Shown: in pieces, positions 23,301-33,212 of the stretch
How the letters are laid out: every line of letters starts with the position of its first letter
Position numbering within the stretch: the first letter of the stretch is position 1
Assembly: GCA_963989385.1 (NCBI GenBank)
Contig: OZ022503.1
Span: forward strand, 49,722,858-49,786,857
From: Ctena decussata
Lineage: Eukaryota > Mollusca > Bivalvia > Lucinida > Lucinidae
DNA: 64,000 nucleotides
Reading direction: 5' to 3'
Translations under genes and position numbers: made by a program
Notes under the pieces: generated by a model
What the model was told of the DNA's origin: nothing
What the model saw: the letters and a program-made list of their open reading frames with translations, nothing else
Database searches by the model: none

Positions 23301-25288
23301 AACAAGAGGCCCAAATGGGCCTGATATCGCTCACCTGGCTATTGTGCAACAGGACCATTCTGATACAAAATTGGTCCAATTCCACTGAGAATTTCTCATT
23401 TTCACATTTTGCTACTTTTAGTAACAGAGGCCAACTTGCCTGGTCTTTATAAATTTACTTTTGAAACACCTCAATGCAAGAATCATTTTGCCACAAATTT
23501 CATCAAAATCCATTCAGGGGTTACTGAGATATTGCCAGTTTCATGTTGTGTACTATTTTTAGTAATGGCAGATGGCGGCCATCTTGGATTGCTAAAATGT
23601 AAAAAATCGAAAAGCCTTCATGCAAGGACCATATATCAGTCATCCGGAGTCTGACACAAATTTGGTCCAATTCCATTGAGATTTTCTAATTTTCACATTT
23701 TTCTATTTTTAGTAACAGAGGCCTACATGACTGGTCTACAGTTAGATATTTTTGAAACATCTCAATGCAAGAATCATTTTGACACAAATTTCGTCAAAAT
23801 CCATTCAGCGGTTACTGAGATATTGTCATTTTCATGTTTTGTGCTATTTTTAGTAACGGCAGATGGCAGCCATCTTGGAATGCCAAAATGCAAAAAATCG
23901 AAAAAGCTTAATGAAAGGACCATTCTGACACAAAATTAACCCAATTCCATTGAGATTTTCTAATTTTCACATTTTTCTATTTTTAGTATCAGAGGCCAAT
24001 ATGACTGGTCTACAGTTAGATATTTTTGAAACATCTCAATGCAAGAATCATTCTGACACAAATTTCGTCAAAATCCATTCAGCGGTTATTGAGATATTGT
24101 CATTTTCATGTTTTGTGCTATTTTTAGTAACGGCAGATGGCGGCCATCTTGGAATGCCAAATTGCAATTAATCGAAACGACTTCATGCAAGGAACATTCT
24201 GACACAAAATTGGTCCAATTCCATTCAAGGGTTCTTGAGTAATTGTCATTTTTATGGTTGTTCTATTTTTAGTAACACCAGATGGCAGCCATCTTGGAAT
24301 GCCAAATTGCAATTAATCGAAACGGCTTCATGCAAGGAACATTCTGACACAAAATTGGTCCAATTCCATTCAAGGGTTCTTGAGTAATTGTCATTTTTAT
24401 GTTTGTGCTATTTTTAGTAACGGCCCCCATGGTGGCCATCTTGGATAGTCAACTGGCACAAAATTGAAATAATTCCATTCAAGAACCATTTCTGACCAAA
24501 TCTGGTCAGAATTGGTTGCATTTTCTTTAGATATTGACATTTGAGCAAAATCGGCCTTGTAAACGCTAAGTAGGTCACTGTGACCTAATTCCGCTATAGA
24601 TTTTTTTTATTTTTACAATTTTCAATACCAAGGTCCCATTTATGTTCCATGCAAACTTTCAACCAAATATACCAAATGGTTCTGGAGAAGAAGTTGATTT
24701 TGTTGTTTTTGCTATTTTTAGTAACGGCAGCCATCTTGGATTCTTGACCTGACCCAATTTTACAATTTTGAAACCCTGCAGTCTGGTCATGCTCCATGTG
24801 AAATTTAAGATCCATGGGTTCAGTGGTTTTAGAGAAGAAGTTGTTTGAAGTTGTTTAAATAGGTCATTTTTTGACATTGACATTTGAGCAAAATTACACA
24901 CGTAAACAGAAAGTAGGTCACTGTGACAAAACTCTGCTACAGATTTTTTTCATTTTTACAATTTTGAATACCAAGGTTTCACTGATGTTCCATGCCAAAA
25001 TTCAGACAAATATACCCAGTGGTTCTGGAGAAGAAGTTTATTTTGTTGTTTTTGCTATTTTTAGTAATGGTGGCCATCTTGGAATTTCAACCTGACCCAA
25101 TTTTACAATTCTGAGACCCTGGAGTCAGGTCATGCTCCATGTGAAATTTGAGAACCATGGGACCACTAGTTTTACAGAGGAAGATGTTTGAATATTTGTT
25201 TTTAGGTGTTGACGGACGACGCACGACGCACGCCGGACACATTGGTATGACAATAGCTCACTATGGCCCTTCGGGCCAGGTGAGCTAA
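23301..25288 (+). mobile_element. Tandem-array element H3 (Helitron/HINE-like, non-autonomous)
   Basis: Left end AACAAGAGGCCCAAATGGGC with a GGCCC hairpin then CGCTCACCTGG; right end GGCCC/GGGCC hairpin then AGGTGAGCTAA at 25288. Left-half units of about 280 bp and later 150 bp carry GAACATTCTGACACAAATTT, CTATTTTTAGTAACGGC and GATGGCGGCCATCTTGG. Right-half units carry GGTTCTGGAGAAGAAGTT and GACCTGACCCAATTTTACAA. A GACGGACGACGCACGACGCA run precedes the right hairpin. The short frames between 23409 and 24312 repeat the same residues and are not genes. Confidence 0.75.
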
Positions 25289-26232
25289 AGATGATAAGTC
25301 TCTCCATAAAAATACGGGTTTCGTCTTTGGTTCCCCATTAAGCAATGCAATAATACAACAGCGGCACAATCAATGGCATCCTTGCCTAATTTTTTGGTAC
25401 ATTGTATTTTTATCACCTGTTAACAGCCTGTACCTTATATTTTTACCACCTGTACGTTGTATTTTTATCATGAAATAAAGCTTGTGAAATCAAAAGTAGG
25501 TCATTTTGGTTGGCAACCTAAATGACCTACGTAGTTATTTTTTCAAATCTGTTTTATGGTAAACTCTAGGACTTTTTGATTTTTCAAAGCCGGCCAATCA
25601 CGACACTAATCAATGGCGAAACTGTAGTGAGAAGTTTGCAGCGATACCTAACGATAAATTATTTCATGCTGATAGAGCAATTGGGCCTTTAAAATGGGAG
25701 GTTTTGAAAAACTTAAATTTAGTCTCAGAAGGAACAAGAATTTAGGCCATGGGATAAGCACAAGATTCATCTTTTCCCATCAAGCACCCATTCAAGCACA
25801 TGTTTCTGTGTTATTCAAGCAAATTTCAATCGCAAATTTATATCTGAAACTTTTTCAAGTCATCTGGAAAAAATAATACATTTGGATTCAGACTGATGTC
25901 TACTTTTACAGAGAAAATAAATCACTGGAACTGGACTCTGTTCCTGAGACAGGTGTCACATTTTCAGACATGGAAGATAGTATTACTGACAAACTATTTT
26001 CCTCTTCTAAGTTTCACTACTCTCTAAAATAATTTCTACAGCTGAAATGGCTTAACCAACTTAATCAGTGGTAATAATTTAATATGCAATTTTGCTTTTT
26101 TATGTTTGTAGGCAAACTTCCTACAATGTAACACCTTGAACCTAGAAAACAAACTTATAATGCCCAAGGGGACAACAATTAGAGCAAATGATGACATTTC
26201 TATTTGTCCCTGTTATATTTCTGTAGTCTTAT
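25289..26232. other. No recognised gene or repeat
   Basis: AT-rich sequence downstream of H3, without recognisable coding or repeat structure. Confidence 0.4.
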
Positions 26233-26323
26233 CACTACAATGTTCAACCTGCACTTTGCTGAGAAGAAATGCTTTGGCCAAAGCATTTCTTCTGCAGTCA
26301 AGTGCAGGCTGACATTTGTAGTG
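26233..26323. repeat. 91-bp hairpin element
   Basis: CACTACAA to GTAGTG, with arms CCTGCACTT and AGAAGAAATGCTTTGG and their inverses. It is a single hairpin MITE core with no second copy that I noticed. Confidence 0.75.
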
Positions 26324-26324
26324 A

Positions 26325-26480
26325 CCAGGAGCCTAGCTCAAAAGGTTAAGCACTGGCCTACTGATCTAGCAGTCCTGGGTTTAAGCCCTACTCGAGGCTT
26401 TTCACTAGGAGTTGACCCAGTTTAGGAAGGGCTTTGTTGTCAAGAACATGCCAAAAGCTGTATTTTCCCCTTGAAAAACA
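26325..26480 (+). mobile_element. tRNA-headed SINE fragment
   Basis: TAGCTCAAAAGGTTAAGCAC (A-box-like) is followed by GGGTTTAAGCCC (B-box-like) at about 26376, then non-tRNA sequence. The tail is not clear and no target duplication was found. Confidence 0.55.
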
Positions 26481-26852
26481 GGGGTGCACCATATCTGGAG
26501 CTCTGTAAGAATGAGTTGCCAAGCAAAGTAATAAAGCTGAGGAATGTGCTGACAGTCCCCACAATTATAACGAATCAATACTATAGATCAACTATCTTTT
26601 CACTGCTTTCTTTAGATAAATGTATAGATTTTGGAAAGTGTAACCTTTTATGCTCTGGGTCATGTCATCTGTTGACTTAATTTTGAATCAAACAATCATC
26701 TTTGACTTTTCTAACATACTGACTCTACCCTAGATATTAAGACAGTGATATCTAGGCAAAGTCGACACACAGCTTTATTAGAGCTAAGTGTTATTATACC
26801 CTGGTATTTTTTTCAGTAGATGTTTGTTGGCATATATATTCCTAACAGAAAA

Positions 26853-26922
26853 CGTATGTTGTGACCCCTCATTAGAAGCGTCTCAGTGAGACAATTCTAA
26901 TGATGGGTCACAAGTTATATGT
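26853..26922. repeat. CTCATTAGAA hairpin, TGTGACCCCTC family
   Basis: ATGTTGTGACCCCTCATTAG with its rough inverse ATTCTAATGATGGGTCAC. The family also appears at 36483-36538, 38163-38225, 39437-39505 and 53178-53230. Confidence 0.75.
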
Positions 26923-26924
26923 TC

Positions 26925-27245
26925 TTATAGAGAAATATGGATAATTACTATTAGCCTTGACTTCTTATCCTGAGCACTGCAGTCTTCAGACATGACTTGC
27001 AGTTTTTCAACCCCTTGATTTGATGGATCATAAATTCCTGGTCTAAAATAATTTTTGTAGCCATGATCTGCCAATACAATACCCCTAACAGCCCCAAGAA
27101 ATATTTTTTGACAAATCACTTGAGAAAATATACCAACATTCAATTGATCTTCTTTTATAGCTAGGCTTTCAATCGATAATGCTTCTTGAAGTTTATAATA
27201 GCCAATCCAGGGGTAAATTCCTTTCTTTTCAAAATAAGCCTTCAT
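26925..27245 (-). CDS. Unassigned 106-codon open frame
   Basis: ATG at 27245 starts a frame with protein-like composition (KKGIYPWIGYY, IFLGAVRGIVLADHGY, RPGIYDPSNQG). I recognise no family or motif. It lies on the same strand as the Spire exon, 1.2 kb downstream, but does not resemble the rest of a KIND domain. It may be a mobile-element fragment, an exon with extended edges, or chance in AT-rich DNA. No convincing splice sites frame it. Confidence 0.2.
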   Translation of the reverse strand: MKAYFEKKGIYPWIGYYKLQEALSIESLAIKEDQLNVGIFSQVICQKIFLGAVRGIVLADHGYKNYFRPGIYDPSNQGVEKLQVMSEDCSAQDKKSRLIVIIHISL

Positions 27246-27439
27246 TTTAATAGTATTAATTTTTCAGTACTGAATAATGAGTTAGGCCTTTCTTCAAAAC
27301 AAATTAGTATGTTTAACTTAAACACAAATTTCTTCAAATTGTTACAATGTCGTTTTGTTCAAATGGGACATGTACAATTCAGAAATTATACAAACACACA
27401 AAAAAAATATGCATTTTCTGATTTATTAATGGCAACTGG

Positions 27440-27719
27440 TTCAGCATAGGTAACCATTTGACGGAAGTGCTAGATCAATCCTACATCTAATAGAGGACTT
27501 GGGTTCGAGTTCTGGTTGAGCGACAATCTTTTCTTCCCTTGTGACATTTTGTGGCCAAGATGGAGGTCCATCACTAGGGTTGTGGCGCTGTGACAGTGGC
27601 TATGAAAAAGTGCATCTTTATTTGCCTTCTGTGTTTCCGACCTGATATGGGGACAAACCTTATTAAGCAGGGGGAAAAAAGTCACAGGTGAGGTCCCTGG
27701 TGTAAAACTTAAGACCCGT
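27440..27719. repeat. Possible SINE fragment
   Basis: ACTTGGGTTCGAGTTCTGGT near 27497 has a B-box core (GGGTTCGAGTTC) but no clear A box. The rest is unassigned. Confidence 0.35.
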
Positions 27720-27995
27720 CAGTGCTGGAAACTCGCAAGATTAAGGTAGTGGCCCAAAAGCTTAACAGGCCTAACTTTCAGTAGCCTAAATTATCCACTA
27801 CCTAAAGTCCCCATTCATTTAGTACCACTGACAGTGGCCCAAAAGCTTAACAGGCCTAACTTTCAGTGGCCTAAATGATCCACAGGTCCTGGTGAATGAT
27901 TGTCCTTGGACGTATCACCAGTAAACAATTCTGATTCTGATCCACTACCTAAAGTCCCCATTCATTTATAGTACCACTGACCGTTTCCAGCACTG
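27720..27995. mobile_element. hAT-like MITE, CAGTGCTGGAAAC ends, internally duplicated
   Basis: Ends CAGTGCTGGAAAC and GTTTCCAGCACTG are perfect 13-bp inverted repeats. The interior repeats an approximately 87-bp segment (GTGGCCCAAAAGCTTAACAG through CATTTAGTACCACTGAC). The second copy is split by 54 bp (27884-27937) flanked by TGATCCAC at 27876-27883 and 27938-27945. Confidence 0.75.
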
Positions 27996-28454
27996 CCCTT
28001 CATAAGACAATCAGATTTTTGGCTTTCAATTTAGTTTCAAATCATGTTCATGCTGAATCTCCCAAGTGTTTTTTTTTCCAGTGCATCTGCTTCAGCCCTC
28101 TTTCTCTATATTGAAGTAGGCTGTACACATGGTAGATCCACATGTAGGTAAATATCATGGTTAATGAACTCCAGTTGTCTTAACCTTAACGGATCTTAAC
28201 ACTTCACTGCACAGAACCTTTCATAATCACCTTCCCATCTACCTGATATGACTGAAATACTGTTGAAAGGGACGTAAAATTGCAAGTGACTAAGTCCTTT
28301 ATCCATAGTCTACATCCCTGTTTTTTATTTTAGAATTTTTTTGTTTAGTTTTTATTTATTTTATTTTTTTGACAATTTCTGATTCAGAAAAACTGAAACC
28401 AAATGAACCTATTGTTAAAAAGGCTGACATACATAATTAGAAATAAAGACTTAC
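27996..28454 (-). other. Spire intron 1 start and unassigned sequence
   Basis: The intron begins with GTAAGT on the minus strand at 28454. The rest is AT-rich with T-runs. I looked for the next KIND-domain exon by eye and did not find one. Confidence 0.4.
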
Positions 28455-28725
28455 GAGGCGGTCCTTTTCCTGACCCCTGGTTGATTGTTGTTATGTCTAT
28501 CACAATTTCACCATCTTTTCCAAGGCGAATGGCAACGGTGCCATAATAATAAATTTCCCTGAATTTATCCTGGGATGAATTTGAAAGAAAATATTGGGCA
28601 CATTGATAACACACAGCCCAGGCTTGCTCTTCGTTAATACAGTTATTAAATGCGTGCAATACATCCTGTAAACTAACGTAATCCACAGAAGAATTCAACA
28701 AACCTTCCGAACTGGTCTGCGCCAT
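28455..28725 (-). CDS. SPIRE: Spire-type actin nucleator, first coding exon (KIND domain start)
   Basis: Spire proteins nucleate actin filaments and cooperate with formin-2-type formins through the N-terminal KIND domain, with WH2 repeats and a C-terminal FYVE-like membrane domain. This exon gives 90 codons plus one base. Residues VSLQDVLHAFN followed by INEEQAWAVCYQC are the hallmark start of the Spire KIND domain; RLGKDGEIVID fits its beta-hairpin. I chose ATG 28725 (MAQTSSEG...): it has G at -3 and +4, and no ATG lies in frame upstream before a stop. The donor GTAAGT follows directly at 28454. Later exons (rest of KIND, WH2, Spir box, FYVE) were not found, so intron 1 may be longer than the remaining 28 kb. 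One invertebrate gene usually represents vertebrate SPIRE1 and SPIRE2. Confidence 0.88.
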
Positions 28726-29639
28726 GTCGCGTACTGAAGTCAAAAAGTCGCTTACAACATAACAAAAAGTAAACTGCTAAGGGAGGTAAACCTAACAGCT
28801 TAAAACAGCTGTGCAATAAGGGAGATAACAAAGACCACACTGTGTCTGGAATGAAAGCAAATTTTGTCCTAAGCTGTTAGTGCAAAGATAAATAAGAGTT
28901 CCAAATGGATCTGAATCCCGCACTGAGCACAAAGCCGCAATTCTAGGTCGCACCAGTTAATTGCAACCCTGCTACCCCAGGATGGAGGAACTGCCGGGAA
29001 TAGTGGGCTTACGCTTTTACATCATCCCAACAGTACTGTGGATATGAGGGAATTTTCATTCCCTGCAAAAATGCCAAAACCATAACAGCAACCCAGCTGT
29101 TGAACATAGCCCCTGGGGATAGGGGCTTTTTATCATGGATTTGATCAGAGAAATGTAAATGTTCCCACAGTGCAGGGCATCTACTGGGATTCTGCAGGGA
29201 GGGGCCGAAATCCACACTAGTCCTCAGCCTTAGGGTAGCTGAATCGCAAACTACTGCTGCATTATTATTGTGCATATATGTGTGTTATAGAGGTGCCATG
29301 GATATGTGGTTAAATACACTAGGTCGTGAGTTCATATCCCTGCTTGGCCGAACTTACGACTGGAAAACTCCCTCTATCAACCCAGCAGGAAGTGGATACA
29401 TGGGTGAAAATTCCAAAATATCAAAATCCTGAAATCAATGGTTTATAATCCTGAAATGAGGAGTTTTCCTATACTTTACAATGGGACAGCTGACCTCAAA
29501 AATCCTGAATTCAGGAATAATCCTAAAAACTTTCACCCATGTGAATACCTTTTTTGAATCAGGGAAGGATAAGGCAAAGAAAGGAGAGGGATGGGCTCCA
29601 CCTTCCATATGCTGTGCCCAAAATAAATAGGCCTCTAAC
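28726..29639. other. Upstream of the Spire exon; SINE-like fragment at 29290-29395
   Basis: This is the presumed 5' UTR and promoter side of the Spire exon; no TATA or CpG cluster stands out. At 29290-29345 a tRNA-like string (GGTGCCATGGATATGTGGTT, then GAGTTCATATCCC) suggests a worn SINE. Confidence 0.4.
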
Positions 29640-30052
29640 CCCAAGTGGCCCTAAGGCCACTAGGCTATTGACAGATGTTGTGTAGGGATGTTCATAACAA
29701 GTTTGGTCAAAATTCACCCCGACATTTTATCAAGATTTTGATGGTAGACCTTCTCCTGCAATGAAGTGAAAAGTTTTCCATAAATTCAAGGGACATTGAT
29801 GCCAAGATGCTGCATACATAGTTTGGTCAAAATCCTTCCAGCTGTTTATGAGAAGTGTTTAAAGAATGATTATCATGGCACAAGCCTTTATCACCAACGC
29901 AGGCCTGTGGAAATACAAAAATCTCTTTCTTGTCCAGGGACAAGTAAATAGGCAAACTCCACTTGTCTGGCAAAAAATTACCTGTCCCAAACTGCAAATA
30001 CCAGTATGTTGTTTGCATTATTTTCAGGATTATTCCTTCATACACATTTACC

Positions 30053-30345
30053 CATACCTGTCAACTTACGGAAAATCTCATGGGGGAGACAGCGTGAAAA
30101 TGACCATTTCAGCAGACTTTTTCAGCCAAACTGCACACGCTCAAAAAGTCATGACAATTTTCATGGGGGAGATATTTGGAAATTTTACACTATTTAAAGA
30201 AAAAGTCTTATAATTCAAACAAGAAATAGGGAGATGGCCTTAAAATAGTGAGATTTTGCCATTTTTGGCAAAGGAGGGAGGGAGAGTGGGAGTACCATCA
30301 AAAATAGGGAGACTCCCTATTTATGGGGGAGAGTTGACAGGTATG
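30053..30345. mobile_element. hAT-like MITE, CATACCTGTCAACT ends
   Basis: 14-bp inverted ends CATACCTGTCAACT / AGTTGACAGGTATG. CATTTACC at 30045-30052 and CATTTATC at 30346-30353 match at seven of eight bases, a hAT-sized duplication. The interior contains GGGGGAGAC-type words in both orientations. Confidence 0.8.
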
Positions 30346-30486
30346 CATTTATCTCATTATTTTGAAAAATCTTATCTCTCATTTCAAATAGCCTCGAAGC
30401 CATAAAATTGAATAAAGGCATCTTTTCTGTCTTTTTCCTTACTCTACACATGTAAAACTTTTGCAGGAAATGGTACAAATTGGAAT

Positions 30487-30550
30487 GGCAAACAGTGTGG
30501 ACCCTGATCAGACTGCAGAAGCAGTCTGATCTGGGTCCACACTGTTTGCC
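30487..30550. repeat. Hairpin, GGCAAACAGTGTAGACC family
   Basis: GGCAAACAGTGTGGACC, then GATCAGACTGC and their inverses; one 64-bp near-perfect palindrome. Confidence 0.85.
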
Positions 30551-31112
30551 TAAATACTTTTCTAAAGTAAAAATCTAATCTAGTTATTGTAATTTTAAAA
30601 GGAGACCATAATACTTTTATCATAGTTGTCCCAGGTCATGTACATTAATTTTTTTCACTTGTCCTGAGTGAAATGGGACAAGTAGGACAAGTCGGGCATG
30701 CTATTTCCACAGCCCTGAGTCCTATGTGTTATTAGTGTGACAGTTTTTCTTCATCCTTTGCGGACATTGATGCAATGACGCTGCATACAAAGTTTGCTCA
30801 AAATTCATCCAGCCATTTAAAGGGGCAGTTATGATCTACTGTGTATAATTATAAGGCAAATCTGAGAGACCTTTGATGCCAGGATGCATCATACCAAGTT
30901 CAGTCAAAATCCATTCAACTGTTCCTAGGAAGTGGTTTAGAGATTTTCACGATGTTGCCATTGTGACCTTTTTTGTGGCTCATCGCAGATTGTTTTTGTT
31001 GCAAACTTGGGAGACATTGATGTAAGAATGCTTTATACCAACAGTGAAAATCCATCCCGCTGTCCTTGAGAAGATGTTTTCATGATGCCTGCCATTACGA
31101 CCTACTTTACAC

Positions 31113-31270
31113 TTGGCCCAACAAAACATTGAATCAACATTGAATCAACCTTGATTCAACATCATGGCACACAATGTTGAATCAACATTGAATCAACCTA
31201 GATTCAACATCATTATGTTGTATCAAGGTTGATTCAATGTTGACTCAACATTGTGTGCCTGCTGGGTTGT
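31113..31270. repeat. TTGAATCAAC short-repeat element
   Basis: TTGAATCAAC, CTTGATTCAACAT and their inverses recur about eight times in both orientations, bounded by GGCCCAACAAAACATTG and TGCCTGCTGGGTTG. It is probably a foldback element with an over-written interior. Confidence 0.6.
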
Positions 31271-31634
31271 GCATTGAAGATTTTATTTTTAACTTCATAT
31301 GGATAAAATCCATCCAGCCCTTCAAAAGAAGTTGTTTAAAGATTTTCACAATGAAGGCCATAGTGACCTACTTGTGCATTGGAGTCAAAATTATATGTAT
31401 ATCCCCAACTTGGGGCACGATGATGCAAGGCCATTTCAAACCAAGTTTGGTAAAAATTCATCTAGCTGTTAATCAGTTGTTTAACAATTTTCATGATGTC
31501 AGCCATTATGACTACTTGAGTATCAAAGTGGATTACAATTATTATTTTTTTATTTATTTTTCTTTTGAAACATTGATGCAGGGATGCTTCATACCAAGTT
31601 TGGTCAAATCCATGAAGCCATTCATGAGATGAAG

Positions 31635-31814
31635 TACTGTAGAACTTCACTGGCTTGAACAGGCTTCGGACCATGAAAATTAGTTCCAGCCAAGGGTAGT
31701 CTAGCTATCCAGGGTTAGTTTCCATATAAAGTGACCTCTAGGGACCAAGAAAAGAGTTCTAGTCAGGAAGGGTGAACGAGCCATCAGGGTTTGAGCCATT
31801 GAAGTTCCAGTGTA
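31635..31814. mobile_element. TACTGTAGAA MITE, mariner-like, copy 2
   Basis: TACTGTAGAACTTCACTGGC at the left and GCCATTGAAGTTCCAGTGTA at the right; the same family as 10064-10262. Confidence 0.75.
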
Positions 31815-32019
31815 GTTAACAGATTTTCATGAGTTTGCCACTCCAGGAGATAATTTTTCATGAGTTTACCCCTTTCCTGTTCAGGGAAGTCACAAGAGTT
31901 GTTCTCCTTTGCAAAAAGAGTCAGAAAAACATAGAGGTGTACCCATACACCTCAAGATCTGGTATGATGAGTTACAGTTTAAGGAAGCATCAATCCACCG
32001 GGTCATTTGCATCAACATC

Positions 32020-32267
32020 TGGGCCCAGTTGTTCAAAACTAACGACATCGTTAGTTAATGTTTGGTTATAAATTCAAACGTTAAAATCTCAAACATGCCA
32101 AGGTTTTTTGTTGAAAAAATGTGAGAAGCTTTTGCATTGCAAAAGCTTCTCACATTTTTTTCAACAAAAAATTTCTGTTTATTTGGTAATAAAGTCGTAA
32201 AGCACTTAAAGAGTTGACCTCTTAATGAGCCCGTTAGGCTAACAATGCTTTGAACAACCCGGCCCTG
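32020..32267. mobile_element. GGGCCCAGTTGTTCA MITE with central hairpin, copy 1
   Basis: Left end GGGCCCAGTTGTTCAAAACT, right end TTTGAACAACCCGGCCC. The centre is a 68-bp palindrome at 32104-32171 (TTTTTTGTTGAAAAAATGTG, GAGAAGCTTTTGC and inverses) that also occurs near 528-556. A second family member is at 47370-47601. Confidence 0.8.
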
Positions 32268-33204
32268 GTATAAGGGTATTTTCTACAACCTATTTAACTG
32301 TTTCTCTGAGGATCAGTCTGTTGATCTTTTGACACATCACAACCTGCTTTCAGTAGGCTCAGGGATATAAAGGACTTGGTGTTCCTGTGTATAAATAGAT
32401 GGATGACTTGGAGGTTTTATGTCCTTTTCAGTTTGTTGCCATTTCAGGCACTATGACTGGCTACGTTATTTGGAAATGGATATCCATGCTGCACATGAAT
32501 TCACTAAAATACTATAATGTCAGTAGAGGAAAGGTTGTATATGTAGTTCATTTTTATCAATAAAGCATGCATGTATATAGCAGTATTTGGATGTTATAGG
32601 ACCATTGCCACTCTTTCTCATATGCCTCTTGTGATATGTACATCAATTTGGAAAAAAATATTACAACACAACAGTTCACAAACTCTAATAAATAGCTATT
32701 TATTTTCTTTGAGCATTTGTGTTTAAGCCAGTGGCTTTTACTATAGAAAAAATAACAGACATTCATAACATTCAGTATACATTAAAACAAAATCAACAAT
32801 CATTTGAGTTGCATACAAATAAGCTCAAGCAAATAAGCAGATAGAAGACCCAGGCCACCATGTGGACCTGCACAGTCTTGTCAGCACAAAATGTACAGAC
32901 CCTGAGGAAAATACAAGGGCAGAAGGAAATCTCTGAATGTGTAAGCCCCAAGCAGAAATCACAAGATGATAAGACTTAATGTTTTTCTTGGACTCTTTAT
33001 ATTTGAAGAATTTGCTTTCAGGTTTGTCAGTGTTTCAATGGTTTACAAGTTCAGACTTAAGATTTTGTTACTTTGATCGCTTTTACCCTAAAGTGCTTAA
33101 ATATTGGGACACCTAAAAACCATTAATTTTCCATTTGGGACAGGGTACTTTCTGTAGGCAGCAAATTCTTCCCTTTATGAGTAACCCATCTCTCAGAAAG
33201 AATT
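32268..33204. other. No recognised gene; truncated MITE at 33091-33141
   Basis: The tail holds GCTTAAATATTGGGACACC, a truncated copy of the 19782-19890 family. The rest is unassigned. Confidence 0.45.
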
Positions 33205-33212
33205 CAGTTACC

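Larger units (their letters stand above)
29640..31640 (+). repeat. Decayed tandem array, GACATTGATGC unit, with later insertions
   Basis: Diverged units carry GGACATTGATGC, CATACCAAGTTTGGTCAAAA and TCCATCCAGCC near 29690, 29790, 30765, 30860, 31010, 31300, 31420 and 31560. A GTGGCCCTAAGGCCAC hairpin at about 29645 resembles the left-end hairpins of H1-H3, so this may be an old member of that superfamily. At least three elements inserted later (30053-30345, 30487-30550, 31113-31270). Confidence 0.65.
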
